Assembly (NCBI GenBank): GCA_040755755.1
Contig: JBFLZW010000030.1
Span: 144,991 to 208,990 of the forward strand
DNA from: a bacterium
GTDB taxonomy: Bacteria > SZUA-182 > DTGQ01
DNA length: 64,000 nucleotides
Reading direction: 5' to 3'
Part shown: positions 34,967 through 44,640 of the stretch, in pieces
Layout: every line of letters begins with the position of its first letter
Position numbering within the stretch: position 1 is the first letter of the stretch
Program-made: the position numbers and the translations under genes
The notes under the pieces: model-generated
Told to the model about the DNA's origin: nothing
The model's database searches: none
The model's input: the letters and a program-made list of their open reading frames with translations, nothing else

Positions 34967-36481
34967 ATGGAGCGCTATGATGACCTCGTCGTTGGCAGTG
35001 GGGTAAGCGGTATGACCATTGCTCTCCTTCTGGCCATGAATGGACACAAGGTCCTGCTCCTGGAAAAAAATCCTCACCTTGGCGGAGCGATGGCCAGGTT
35101 TTACAAACAGGGTATCCCGTTTGACATAGGATTTCATTTTACCGGAGGGCTTTCCGACAATGGGATCCTTCGCCAGATGCTTTCGGTCCTCGAAATCGAG
35201 GAAGATATCCACCCTGTATTCCTCCTCCATGAGAAAGCCAATCAGCTCGTTTTTGAAGCGGAACAAAATTCATACGAGATGCCGGCTGGAATACAGAATC
35301 TGCAAAGTAAGTTAAAAGGATACTTCCCTGACGAATGCCCGGCAATTGACCGGTATTTCGCTCTGGTACAGAAGGTTTGCAGGCAAACTGTTACTACTGA
35401 TTTAAGCAGGATTTCCCTGTCCCCGGATATGCTCGACGAAGATTTCATCAGCCTTGATCAGGTCCTGAACCAGTTAACTGACAATCAATCCTTAAAAGGC
35501 GTGTTATCGGCGTATTGTCTGTGCTACGGCGTGAAACCGCAGGAGGTCTCTTTTGCCAATCACAGCAGGATATGTCTGAATCAATATGAATCGATGGCCC
35601 GGGTTGAGGGGGGCGGAGATGCCTTTATTCAAGCCTTTGAGAAACAGTTTGCCCGCTATGATGTTGACATTATGAATAACAGATACCTGAGCGAAATGGT
35701 CGATATCAAAAATAATTCCGTTCAGCGGTTCGTTCTGAACACGGGAGAAGAAATAACCTGCAGCCGGTGTATTCTGACTATCCACCCCACGGAGATACTC
35801 AAGATACTGCCCCGGAAATATTTGAGCAAAGCCTTTATTGACCGGATATCGGCCTTTGAATCGTCAGCCGGATTTTTTTCGCTCTTCGGGGTCCTCCAGG
35901 CTGAGGGTCCTGAAGGTGAAAACAAAGATAATTTCCAGCCCTCGATTGTTACTCTTCTCCCATCCGGGGATTTGAATCAGATGCTCGATCCGGAATATTC
36001 CGGCACGCCTTCGTTGATTATCATGAAGTATCTGGAGGCAGTCAACGGGAAAACCTACCGGCTGGTAAGTGCCTTCGAACCATCTTTTTTCGAACATGCA
36101 GTTGCCTGGAAAGATTCACAAACCGGCAAAAGGCCTGCGGATTACCAAAAATACAAACAGCAGCGAATTGAGAGTATAACCGAGCGCATCCATAAATTCT
36201 ATCCGGAATTCAAAAACTCCCTTCAGGTGATGGATGCGGCTTCGATTTTGACCTACCGGGATTATCTGCATTCACCCGAGGGGTCAGCTTATGGCATAAA
36301 GCAAAAAGTCGGACAGTATAACCTTTTTGGAAGGCTTCACCTTCGCAACATCTACGTTGCCGGTCAGAGCGCCCTGTTACCCGGATTGGTAGGGGCAATG
36401 ATGTCATCGTTTATCATGGGCCGGGGCATAGTTGGCAAAGAAACATTCACCCGGTTTATCGAACAGAGATTATGCAATTGA
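34967..36481 (+). CDS. CrtI/retinol-saturase-like FAD-dependent oxidoreductase
   Basis: A 504-residue flavoprotein of the phytoene desaturase superfamily. The FAD Rossmann motif VVGSGVSGMTIALLLA is at 8-23, followed by LLEKNPHLGGAMARF, and the C-terminal FAD motif reads IYVAGQSALLPGLVGAMMSS. Relatives dehydrogenate, saturate or isomerise polyene chains. Its place between the ketoreductase and the ketosynthase (10-base overlap with the latter) suggests it acts on the polyene or fatty chain made by this cluster. Core APE clusters as I know them do not carry such an enzyme, while ladderane loci of anammox bacteria do. The substrate is unknown. Confidence 0.85.
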   Translation: MERYDDLVVGSGVSGMTIALLLAMNGHKVLLLEKNPHLGGAMARFYKQGIPFDIGFHFTGGLSDNGILRQMLSVLEIEEDIHPVFLLHEKANQLVFEAEQNSYEMPAGIQNLQSKLKGYFPDECPAIDRYFALVQKVCRQTVTTDLSRISLSPDMLDEDFISLDQVLNQLTDNQSLKGVLSAYCLCYGVKPQEVSFANHSRICLNQYESMARVEGGGDAFIQAFEKQFARYDVDIMNNRYLSEMVDIKNNSVQRFVLNTGEEITCSRCILTIHPTEILKILPRKYLSKAFIDRISAFESSAGFFSLFGVLQAEGPEGENKDNFQPSIVTLLPSGDLNQMLDPEYSGTPSLIIMKYLEAVNGKTYRLVSAFEPSFFEHAVAWKDSQTGKRPADYQKYKQQRIESITERIHKFYPEFKNSLQVMDAASILTYRDYLHSPEGSAYGIKQKVGQYNLFGRLHLRNIYVAGQSALLPGLVGAMMSSFIMGRGIVGKETFTRFIEQRLCN

Positions 36482-37707
36482 AGCGAGTAGTCATAACAGG
36501 AGTTGGTGCAGTCTGCGGGTTAGGCCAGGACGTTCCCTCTCTTATCGAGGGAATCGAACAGGGGAAAAGCGCTGTTCGCTCCATGGAGGGATGGGACCGG
36601 TATAACGGCCTGCGCTGTCTGGTGGGGGCACCTTGTGAGTTGAAAAATGAGAAGGAAATCCCGCGGCAGTACCGGCGGCTGATGGGCAGGATGAGCATTT
36701 TTGCCGTACAGGCCAGCCAGCAGGCAATCGCTGATGCCGGGATACCACAGGAGAGCTTATCATCGGGACGGATCGGCTGCATCATCGGCTCGACTATGGG
36801 AAGCGCCGAGAGCCTGAACGAGGCATTTGAAATAATATTGCCGAACAAAGATCTGACTCAGTTAAAGTCGACCCAGTTTTTTCAATGTGTTTCCCACACA
36901 GCGACCATGAATGTATCCCGATATCTGGGAATTCATGGGTATGTTACCGCCACTTCGGCAGCCTGCGCATCCGCCCTGCAGGCCCTGGGAGCGGGTTACG
37001 ACCTGATCAGGCTGGGAAGACAGGAAGCCATGGTGTGCGGCGGTGCGGAGGAGCTCCATCCTACGGTAACCGGCTCTTTCGATGTCCTGGTTGCAACTTC
37101 GGCCCGGTATAACCATGCTCCTCATCAAACTCCCCGGCCCTTTGACAGCAAACGTGACGGCCTTGTCTGCGGTGAAGGAAGCGGCATGCTCCTTCTGGAG
37201 GAATATGAACGCGCACGGCAAAGAGGTGCCAGGATATACGCTGAAATCATCGGCTATAACACCAGTGGAAATGGAATCAATGTCAGCCAGTCCTATAAGG
37301 AAGCAATCGTCTCGTGTATGAGTGAGGCCTTACAAGACGCCTCTCTCACCCCACAGGATGTTGACTATATCAATGCCCATGCCACGGCAACCATCCAGGG
37401 AGATAAAGAAGAGGCCGAGGCGATCAGGGAGGTTTTCGGAAATTCCGTACCGGTAAGCAGTCTGAAGGGCTACTTTGGACATACCCTGGGGGCGTCAGGA
37501 TCGATCGAACTGATCGCCTCCCTGATCATGATGAAGAAAGGCAGGATTTATCCTACGCACAATCTGGAAACGGTCAGTCCGGAATGCGAGGGGATTTTTC
37601 ATGTACAGGAATGCCTGAACCGGGAGATCCGCGTCCTGCTCAAGAATTGCTTTGCCTTTGGGGGGATCAATGCTGCCTTGATCTGTAAAAAAGTGCCCTC
37701 TGAATAA
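36472..37707 (+). CDS. Beta-ketoacyl-ACP synthase (FabF type)
   Basis: A 411-residue condensing enzyme with a complete Cys-His-His triad: Cys165 (TSAACASALQ), His303 (NAHATAT) and His337 (GYFGHTLGASG). It would elongate ACP-bound chains with malonyl-ACP. The stop is followed 21 bases on by an ACP gene. This is one of two full ketosynthases in the cluster and corresponds best to ApeR or ApeO; a separate ApeC-like protein (49432-50100) might pair with one of them. Confidence 0.92.
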   Translation: MQLKRVVITGVGAVCGLGQDVPSLIEGIEQGKSAVRSMEGWDRYNGLRCLVGAPCELKNEKEIPRQYRRLMGRMSIFAVQASQQAIADAGIPQESLSSGRIGCIIGSTMGSAESLNEAFEIILPNKDLTQLKSTQFFQCVSHTATMNVSRYLGIHGYVTATSAACASALQALGAGYDLIRLGRQEAMVCGGAEELHPTVTGSFDVLVATSARYNHAPHQTPRPFDSKRDGLVCGEGSGMLLLEEYERARQRGARIYAEIIGYNTSGNGINVSQSYKEAIVSCMSEALQDASLTPQDVDYINAHATATIQGDKEEAEAIREVFGNSVPVSSLKGYFGHTLGASGSIELIASLIMMKKGRIYPTHNLETVSPECEGIFHVQECLNREIRVLLKNCFAFGGINAALICKKVPSE

Positions 37708-37728
37708 CCAGCAGCAAAAAGGATATCT

Positions 37729-37980
37729 ATGACTGAGCAAGAAATAATCACCAAGGTAAACGAGGTATTTATCGAGTCGTTTGAAATAGCGCCGGAAAAG
37801 CTCCAGCCCCAGGTGAATATTTTTCAGGATCTGGGGCTGGATAGCCTTGATATTGTAGATTTGGTTGTGGCTCTGCAAAACAAGTTCAAGATAAAAATAC
37901 ACAATGATGAGCGGATGAGAGAAATCCGGACCCTGGAAGATATTCATCAGTTTGCCAAAAATATAGTTATTGACCGTTGA
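37729..37980 (+). CDS. Acyl carrier protein
   Basis: An 83-residue ACP with the phosphopantetheine site at Ser39 (LGLDSLDIVDL). An AAAGGA site precedes the ATG. It is probably the main carrier of the growing chain. The C-terminal helix region is more basic than in FabD/AcpP-type ACPs, as in other secondary-metabolite carrier proteins. A second ACP lies at 55551-55811. Confidence 0.92.
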   Translation: MTEQEIITKVNEVFIESFEIAPEKLQPQVNIFQDLGLDSLDIVDLVVALQNKFKIKIHNDERMREIRTLEDIHQFAKNIVIDR

Positions 37981-38015
37981 AGAACATAGTTCCCGGACCT
38001 TGAGAGGGGTAGTCC

Positions 38016-38768
38016 ATGGATGGCCTCAGCGTTATACTGTTAAACACCTTTTTTTATGGAGCGTTTCTCGTGTTTTCGGCAACGGTTATACCGCTTTTCA
38101 TCCTGTATCTTGCTCTTCTTTCGGTATTCATGTCACACCGCGGCATCATGAGACAGTTACGCCGTGCTATCAGTTGGTATGGTTTTATTATCATCAAGGT
38201 CTTTCCCTTTCCTTTTGCCCGGGTCCGGTACCGGGATTATGGAAAAGCCGATCCTGAGGGACCGTATCTTTTCGTCTGCAACCATCGGTCCGCTTCGGAT
38301 GCCTTTTTAATGGCCTGTTTGCCCTACGAATGTGTCCAGGTGGTAAACATCTGGCCGTTTCGGATACCGGTTTTGGGGACATTTGCCCGGCTGGCTGGCT
38401 ATCTCAGCATCAGAGAGATGTCGTTTGAGGAATTTTCCCGCAAATCGATCGATCTCCTCAACCAGGGAGTTTCCATCATTGCCTTTCCTGAAGGAACCCG
38501 TTCCGGGAGCAGCGTCATGAGGCCGTTTCACAGCTCAGTGTTCCGGGTCGCTCTCGAAGCCCGGTGCCCGATTGTGCCAATATGTATTTCCGGAAACGAA
38601 GACAAGCCCCATCGGGGCTCTCTCATACTTCATCCGGGAATAATCAGGATGCATAAATTACCAGCCCTGCCCTGGGAAAAATACAAAGATTTAACCTCGT
38701 TTAAGTTAAAAAACATGGTGCGGGACATTATTGCCCGGGAACTGGCTGGTATGGAGGGAAATAGATAA
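38016..38768 (+). CDS. PlsC-like 1-acyl-sn-glycerol-3-phosphate acyltransferase family protein
   Basis: A 250-residue membrane-associated acyltransferase. Hydrophobic N-terminal segments (about 5-37), then the catalytic motif NHRSASD (His90 and Asp95) and FPEGTR (157-162). It would transfer an acyl chain from ACP to a lipid or glyceride acceptor. APE clusters contain an acyltransferase of this kind (ApeD). The gene ends by sharing one base with the next start. Confidence 0.88.
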   Translation: MDGLSVILLNTFFYGAFLVFSATVIPLFILYLALLSVFMSHRGIMRQLRRAISWYGFIIIKVFPFPFARVRYRDYGKADPEGPYLFVCNHRSASDAFLMACLPYECVQVVNIWPFRIPVLGTFARLAGYLSIREMSFEEFSRKSIDLLNQGVSIIAFPEGTRSGSSVMRPFHSSVFRVALEARCPIVPICISGNEDKPHRGSLILHPGIIRMHKLPALPWEKYKDLTSFKLKNMVRDIIARELAGMEGNR

Positions 38769-40075
38769 TGACAGAGCTGTCCCGGTATCGGGAAATTTCG
38801 TTTTCCAGCCCGGAAGCGATACGAGAGGTGCAGGAGGGCCGGTTGCGAAAACATCTTGTTTATTGCCGTGAGCATTCCCCGTATTATCGAAGGGTGTTAC
38901 AAGATATTGACCTTGATTTTGAAAAGATAACCCTCGACCTGATATCCCGGCTTCCCTTCACGGATAAATCCGAGATCGAAAAATATAACCATGACCTGTG
39001 CGCAGTTGCCCCGGATAAAATCGTCGATATTGTCCTGTCCTCCGGAACAACCGGCAGCCCGACTCTGGTAATGTACACGGAGCATGATCTCAGGCGGCTT
39101 GCTTACAATGAGGAAATCTCCTTCCAGGGATGTGGAATGACCAGGGATGATGTGGTGCTGCTGACCTGTACCATAGACCGGTGTTTTGTGGCTGGTCTGG
39201 CGTATTTCCTGGGGGTGCGCAGTGTCGGGGCGGCAGCAATCAGGAGTGGCCAGAATAGTGTGGAAAGTCACTGGGAAATCATCAGGAGAATGAATCCTAC
39301 AATTATCGTTGGAGTCCCGACCTTTCTCAAGAAACTGGGCCTCTATGTGCAGGAAAGGGGAGTCGATCCTGGTCAACTCAGGGTATCCAAACTGATATGC
39401 ATCGGTGAGCCGTTACGGGATAAATATCTCAAGTTATTGAAGATCGGGGAAGATTTGGAAAAAATCTGGCAGGCTCAATGCTTTTCCACCTACGCTTCTT
39501 CGGAAGTGGTGACCACATTCTGCGAATGCAGTGCCCGGCAGGGAGGGCATCTTCATCCGGACCTGGCGGTTCTTGAAATCGTCGATGAAGCGGGCAGGGC
39601 AGTCCCTGCCGGAACTATCGGGGAGGTAGTGATAACTCCGCTGGCGGTTGAAGGAATGCCGCTGGTACGGTTTAAAACCGGAGATGTAAGCTTCCTGATC
39701 GATAAACCCTGCTCCTGCGGAAAAAACTCTCCCCGCCTGGGTCCGATCCTGGGGAGAAAGAAACAGATGATGAAGATCCGCGGGACCACCCTTTATCCCC
39801 AGGCAGTATATTCAGCCCTGGACGAAATCGAGGCGGTCGGTGAATATTATCTTGTCGTCAGCCGCGAGAGCAATCTGTCTGACACCATAACCATTTATGC
39901 GGCGGTCAACGACGCCTCATGTACGGCTGAGGTTATTCAGGACCGGCTTCAGGCACGGCTGCGGGTGAAACCGTCGGTGGTGATCGATTCTCCGGAAGCG
40001 GTACGGCAACAGGTGTTCAACCCGAAATCGAGGAAACCGATCCGGTTCCGGGATAAACGACAGGGGATGAAGTAA
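38768..40075 (+). CDS. PaaK-like AMP-dependent acyl/aryl-CoA (or ACP) ligase
   Basis: A 435-residue adenylate-forming enzyme related to phenylacetate-CoA ligase. The AMP motif LSSGTTGSPTLVMYT is near residue 90, a YASSEV-type motif near 242, PLVRFKTGD near 300 and a Cys pair CSCGK near 315. It could load an aromatic or fatty starter acid. APE clusters use a ligase (ApeH) in this role, and flexirubin/dialkylresorcinol clusters also carry ligases, so an aryl starter is reasonable but unproven. No ammonia-lyase gene for making a cinnamate-type starter is visible in the window. Confidence 0.82.
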   Translation: MTELSRYREISFSSPEAIREVQEGRLRKHLVYCREHSPYYRRVLQDIDLDFEKITLDLISRLPFTDKSEIEKYNHDLCAVAPDKIVDIVLSSGTTGSPTLVMYTEHDLRRLAYNEEISFQGCGMTRDDVVLLTCTIDRCFVAGLAYFLGVRSVGAAAIRSGQNSVESHWEIIRRMNPTIIVGVPTFLKKLGLYVQERGVDPGQLRVSKLICIGEPLRDKYLKLLKIGEDLEKIWQAQCFSTYASSEVVTTFCECSARQGGHLHPDLAVLEIVDEAGRAVPAGTIGEVVITPLAVEGMPLVRFKTGDVSFLIDKPCSCGKNSPRLGPILGRKKQMMKIRGTTLYPQAVYSALDEIEAVGEYYLVVSRESNLSDTITIYAAVNDASCTAEVIQDRLQARLRVKPSVVIDSPEAVRQQVFNPKSRKPIRFRDKRQGMK

Positions 40076-40077
40076 CC

Positions 40078-41568
40078 ATGCAAACCTGCCCAAGCAAGAT
40101 TCGTAACTTTGAATTCAGCCGGGAAGAAATCGAAGAGGCAGTAAGAGCTGACCGGCTCCTTTCTCTGGAGATCGAATTCAGCCTGCGCTGCAATTTTCGC
40201 TGCTCGTATTGCTACCAGCCGGAAAGCTCTGTGTTCGAACATGAACTGACGGAAGAAGAAATCCGGGATGTTATTCTCCAGGCCAAAGACCTTGGAGCCA
40301 GAAAAATCGTTATCCTCGGCGGCGAGCCGATGGTCTATCCCCACATTCTCGAAGTAATTGCCTTTATCCGGCAGCAGGGTCTCGATATCGAGATGTTTAC
40401 CAACGGCTTTCAGATCACGGCTGCCGTGGCCGGGTATTTGTTCAACCATCAGGTCATGGTGGTCCTCAAGATGAATACTCATGATGAAAAGACCCAGGAT
40501 ATGCTGGCCGGGAAAAAGGGAGCCTACAAAATCATCCAGACTGCGTTTTTGCATTTGAAACAGGCAGGCTACCCCTCCGAAAAAGCTCCTCTGGCAGTCA
40601 GCACCATTATCTGCCGGCAGAATATCGATGATCTGGCAGGTATGTGGCAGTGGCTGCGAAATCAAAACATTATTCCCTATTTTGAAATGATTACTCCCCA
40701 GGGCAATGCCAGACAGAATGCATGGTTAGCGGTCGATTCAAAAAAAGTGTTTGACGTATTTCAGCAGATCGCCGACATCGACCGCCGTCAATATGGCCAG
40801 TGCTGGGACCCTCAGCCTCCTCTGGTCGGCAACAAGTGCCTGCGGCACCGGTTTTCCTGCCTGGTCAATTCGCAGGGGGATGTAATGCCCTGTGTCGGGG
40901 TGGGTATTCCTATCGGCAATATCCGGGAGCACAGGCTTTCCGATATCTTGCAGGGGAGTGAGGTTGTCCGGGACCTCAAAAACTTCCGTCACACCATCAA
41001 AGGCCCCTGCCGCAGGTGCGAAAAACTCGAGAGCTGCTACGGCTGCCGGGGGGCGGCCTATCAATTGACCGGAGATTATCTGGCCTCGGACCCCTTATGC
41101 TGGAAGAACGCCGACCGTCAGGATGAAATCGTTACCCTGCCGATATCGGCCCATGAGATTATCCCGCAGAAAGAACCGATGCGGGTCATCGATTCCCTGC
41201 TCAAATTGGGCGAGCGGACAGCGGAAGTTTCGGTAACTATCCGGGAAGATATGCCCGGGGTCGATGAAAACGGCATGATCGACCAGACCCTCTATCTTGA
41301 AATGATGGCCCAGGCCGTTGCAGCTCAAAAGGGATTCAAATACCTTGGCACATCTCAATCGCCGCCCGATGGATTTCTGCTGGGAGCCAGAAATCTGGAG
41401 ATTCTGGGGAGTGCCTGTGTCGGCGATACCCTGACCGTGATGGTAACCCAGTCTGTCCAGTATGGTGATTTTGGGCTGGTACAGGGCACCGTGGTGCGGG
41501 GCGGTCAGGTGCTGGCACGAGGGGAGATAAAGGTCTGGCAAAATACCAGTCAGGAGGCAGTTGCTTGA
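40078..41568 (+). CDS. Radical-SAM/SPASM protein fused to an ApeP-like hot-dog dehydratase domain
   Basis: A 496-residue fusion. The N-terminal radical-SAM core has Cys38-x3-Cys42-x2-Cys45 (CNFRCSYC) and VILGGEPM for SAM. Extra cysteines follow: FSCLVNSQGDVMPC, then CRRCEKLESCYGC, and a final Cys in DPLCWKN, which suit a SPASM-type auxiliary cluster. From about residue 355 the sequence becomes a hot-dog domain of the ApeP/COG4706 type: IIPQKEPMRVIDSLL, a helix with Glu408 (LEMMAQAVAAQKG), and LLGARNLEI. The catalytic His-containing HFPG segment of FabZ is absent. The domains are joined in one continuous frame. It lies between the ligase and LolA genes, where APE clusters keep dehydratase and export genes. 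It may do radical chemistry on an ACP-bound chain held by the hot-dog domain. Confidence 0.85.
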   Translation: MQTCPSKIRNFEFSREEIEEAVRADRLLSLEIEFSLRCNFRCSYCYQPESSVFEHELTEEEIRDVILQAKDLGARKIVILGGEPMVYPHILEVIAFIRQQGLDIEMFTNGFQITAAVAGYLFNHQVMVVLKMNTHDEKTQDMLAGKKGAYKIIQTAFLHLKQAGYPSEKAPLAVSTIICRQNIDDLAGMWQWLRNQNIIPYFEMITPQGNARQNAWLAVDSKKVFDVFQQIADIDRRQYGQCWDPQPPLVGNKCLRHRFSCLVNSQGDVMPCVGVGIPIGNIREHRLSDILQGSEVVRDLKNFRHTIKGPCRRCEKLESCYGCRGAAYQLTGDYLASDPLCWKNADRQDEIVTLPISAHEIIPQKEPMRVIDSLLKLGERTAEVSVTIREDMPGVDENGMIDQTLYLEMMAQAVAAQKGFKYLGTSQSPPDGFLLGARNLEILGSACVGDTLTVMVTQSVQYGDFGLVQGTVVRGGQVLARGEIKVWQNTSQEAVA

Positions 41569-42227
41569 AACAACAGGCAATAGTGTTCATGGTATGGTTT
41601 TTACTGTTCGGAATATGCCGCCTCAGTGAACCGGCAATGCAGGAAGCCGGTCGTCCGGATACGCCGCAAATCGTTACGATCCTGAAAAGGCTGGAAGGGA
41701 AAATGTCCGGCATAAAAACACTCAGGACCAGTTTCACTCAGGAGAAAAATCTCGCGGTTTTCGATCGCAAGCTCATCCTGAAAGGAACTATTTTTCTGCA
41801 AAAGCCTGATCTTTTCGCCTGGCATGTCAAAGATCCGGTCCGCTATTCCCTGCTCATAAAAGGCGGCGCAGTAACTCAATGGGATGAAGAGAGCGGGAAG
41901 GTCCAGCACATATCCCTGGCGAAGAATCCCGGATATCAAATTGTCACCCGGCAGTTGCAGGAATGGTTTTCCGGTACCTATACTTCACTGCTTGAGCACT
42001 ACGAGGTGAGGGTCCTGAATCATGATCCGGTTTGCCTGAAGTTCGATCCCCGCAAAGATGCCCTGGCCAGTAAAGCCATTACCAGTGTCACCGTTACCTT
42101 CGATAAGGATGAGCGCTACATTCAAACAATCTCCATCCAGGAAAAGAATGGAGATGGCACCCTCCTTACCTTTACCGATACTCAGCTCAATATTCCCATC
42201 GATGCCAGGGCCTGGGAGGTGAAATAG
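41565..42227 (+). CDS. LolA-like outer-membrane lipoprotein carrier
   Basis: A 220-residue periplasmic protein with a signal peptide (KQQAIVFMVWFLLFGI). The LolA pattern is clear: LEGKMSGIKTLRTSFTQEKNLAVFDRKLILKGTIFLQKPDLFAWHV, then the strand region with DPRKD. It starts with TTG at 41565, supported by an AGGAGG site 8 bases earlier and overlap with the previous stop. In APE clusters the equivalent (ApeL) is thought to carry the lipid product or a lipoprotein across the periplasm. Confidence 0.88.
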   Translation: MKQQAIVFMVWFLLFGICRLSEPAMQEAGRPDTPQIVTILKRLEGKMSGIKTLRTSFTQEKNLAVFDRKLILKGTIFLQKPDLFAWHVKDPVRYSLLIKGGAVTQWDEESGKVQHISLAKNPGYQIVTRQLQEWFSGTYTSLLEHYEVRVLNHDPVCLKFDPRKDALASKAITSVTVTFDKDERYIQTISIQEKNGDGTLLTFTDTQLNIPIDARAWEVK

Positions 42228-42228
42228 G

Positions 42229-44640
42229 GTGTCTGACGGCTCTCTCTCACCTTCTCCCCGGATACAGAGAAGGAAATATCTGTTTCCTGGATTGATAGGG
42301 GTAATCATCCTTGCCTCGGCCCTTGGCCTGAGATCCATTTCCTTTGACAACAATGTGGAATCCATGCTTCCGGCAGATGAGGAAGTTGTTCGCTCCATCC
42401 GGTTTTTCAGAGAATCCGATCTTTCAGACAAGGTTTTCATCTCATTAGGCATAAAGTCTTCCGGCCATTCGACGAAGGAGCTCATTCAGGCCGTCGATCA
42501 ATTAGCCGCTTCTCTCAGGTCCCCCCTGGTGACCGAGGTGATGACCGGAGTGTCGGAAACCGAGATGCTTAGTGAGATCGATACCCTGCTGACAGGTTTT
42601 CCCCAGTTGGCCAGTCAAAAAGACCTCTGCCGCATCGATCGGTTGCTAACCCCCCAGGGAGTCAAAGACAGCCTGGCCAGGGATTTTCAGCACCTTTTAA
42701 CCCCTGCCAGCAGCTTCATGGTGCCCTTCATCCGCTCGGATCCTTTGGGGATAAAGGCCAGGGTACTGGGCAATCTCCGCACCCTTTATACCAGCCTGGG
42801 ATATGAAGTCAATCTCGAAGACGGGCACTTTATCAGCAAGGATGGAAGGCATGCCCTGCTCATCCTGAAAACTCCGGTAGTCCTTACCGACGGATTCGGT
42901 TCCCGGAAATTGCACGCCTTCCTGCTTGACCGCCTGAAGTCTTTGCCCGACTTTGTCTTCGCAGACATCGTGGCCGGGCACCTTCACTCCATAAGTAATG
43001 AAGATGTCCTGAAAAGAGATGTTCGCATCATGACCATTATAGCCTCGGTCGCTTTTGTGCTCTTATTCCTGCTCCTGTTCCAGGATATCAGAGCGATTGC
43101 TGTCTTTGTACTGCCCATGGCCGCTGTTCTTGTCGCTACCAGCCTGTCGTCGATGATATTCGATAAGCTCTCCTATTTAGTCATCGGCATGGGAGGAGTT
43201 GTTGTCGGGTTTGTCATAGATTATGGCATTTATGTGTATACAGCGGTTATTCGCACCGGCGACAACTCTGCGGCTATTGTTAAAAAGATAGCCGGGCCGG
43301 TACTCACCGGGGCACTGACCACGGTGGCCATTTTTATCGCCTTCTTCTTCTCCCATGTTCAGGGGTATTATCAGTTGGCCGCTTTCTCGATTATCAGCAT
43401 CACCCTGTGCATCCTGGGGTCTTTCTTTATCTTGCCGCATCTCCTTTGCGCTCACCATGACAGCAGGCTGTTAGCCGCAGTCAGAAGGAGCTCTCCTATC
43501 CGGCAGGTGGCCATATCGGATACCCGGAAAATTCTTTTCGGGGGAGTAATGATCATTGCCGCTCTCCTTCTCTGCTCGCGATTGACCTTCGATGCCGACA
43601 TCAGACAGTTCGATGGAAGTGATCGGAAGATTTCCCAGACTGAGGAGAAATTTCATCATATCTGGGGAGGAAAGGATGCCCCGGCGGTTCTGGTCGTGCC
43701 GGGGGAAAATCTGGAAGAAGCCCTGGAGCGGAACGAGCAGGTCTATCACCAGGCAGCGGGCCGGATAGGCGAAGATAATATTTCAAGCCTGGCTTTGCTC
43801 TGGCCATCGAGAAAAACCCGGCAGGAGAATGCAAACCGATGGGTCCGTTTCTGGAAACAGGGAAGGGAAGAAAAATTGAGAAATCTTCTTTCCGAATACG
43901 GCCAGAAGTATCATTTCTCGAAGGATGCCTTTTCTCCCTTCTTCGAGAGCCTGTATACAGGAGCGATTGTGGGGGATTTTACCCCCTTGCAGCGATTAAG
44001 AGATCGTTTTATCATGGAAGGAAAGGAAGGCAAGGATGGCTTCAGGGTATTGTCCTTTTTCCCGGATAAAGATCACTATCTCTCATCGCTCAAGGCCATA
44101 TGCAGCCGTTATCCGGGAACCTTTGTCGTGTCCCGGAAAAATCTTTCCCAGGCGCTTTCCCGGTCGGTCTTTTCCGAAACCGTTTATTTATCGGGCATTG
44201 CTGCCGTATTGGTTGCGGCCATAACCCTTCTTCTGCTGAAAAGCATCCGGCTGTCCATCCTGGCCCTTCTTCCCTCGGTCACGGGTATTGCGGTGGCTCT
44301 CGGCATCATGCCGCTTATGCGTTTACCCTTGAATGCGGCCAATATCATGGCTGCCATGATCGTGGCTGGCCTGACCAGCGATTATGGCATATTCATGGTC
44401 TATGCGTGCAAGTATCGATTAAATACCGGAACCCGGACAGCGATATCATTGTCGGCGATCACCACGCTGGTTGGTACCGCAGTATTGCTATTTGCCCGGC
44501 ATCCGGTCCTGTTTTCAATCGGATTGACCCTGACGGCAGGGGTGTTCCCAGGATTCATCTCCTCGATGATGATTGTCCCTGCCCTGTATGCCCAATGGAT
44601 TAAAGTGGAAAGGGAACCTTTGCCAGTATGCGGCCTCTGA
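42229..44640 (+). CDS. MMPL/RND family exporter
   Basis: An 803-residue inner-membrane exporter with two homologous halves, each a large periplasmic loop followed by about five or six helices. Visible: FDNNVESMLPADEE early in the first loop, a helical block near 260-400 with GMGGVVVGFVIDYGIYVY, and the matching second block near 640-790 with AMIVAGLTSDYGIFMVYA. The paired GxxxDY motifs in a membrane helix are typical of proton-driven MMPL proteins. It starts with GTG just after LolA and overlaps the next gene by 13 bases. The APE counterpart is ApeM. Confidence 0.9.
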   Translation: MSDGSLSPSPRIQRRKYLFPGLIGVIILASALGLRSISFDNNVESMLPADEEVVRSIRFFRESDLSDKVFISLGIKSSGHSTKELIQAVDQLAASLRSPLVTEVMTGVSETEMLSEIDTLLTGFPQLASQKDLCRIDRLLTPQGVKDSLARDFQHLLTPASSFMVPFIRSDPLGIKARVLGNLRTLYTSLGYEVNLEDGHFISKDGRHALLILKTPVVLTDGFGSRKLHAFLLDRLKSLPDFVFADIVAGHLHSISNEDVLKRDVRIMTIIASVAFVLLFLLLFQDIRAIAVFVLPMAAVLVATSLSSMIFDKLSYLVIGMGGVVVGFVIDYGIYVYTAVIRTGDNSAAIVKKIAGPVLTGALTTVAIFIAFFFSHVQGYYQLAAFSIISITLCILGSFFILPHLLCAHHDSRLLAAVRRSSPIRQVAISDTRKILFGGVMIIAALLLCSRLTFDADIRQFDGSDRKISQTEEKFHHIWGGKDAPAVLVVPGENLEEALERNEQVYHQAAGRIGEDNISSLALLWPSRKTRQENANRWVRFWKQGREEKLRNLLSEYGQKYHFSKDAFSPFFESLYTGAIVGDFTPLQRLRDRFIMEGKEGKDGFRVLSFFPDKDHYLSSLKAICSRYPGTFVVSRKNLSQALSRSVFSETVYLSGIAAVLVAAITLLLLKSIRLSILALLPSVTGIAVALGIMPLMRLPLNAANIMAAMIVAGLTSDYGIFMVYACKYRLNTGTRTAISLSAITTLVGTAVLLFARHPVLFSIGLTLTAGVFPGFISSMMIVPALYAQWIKVEREPLPVCGL

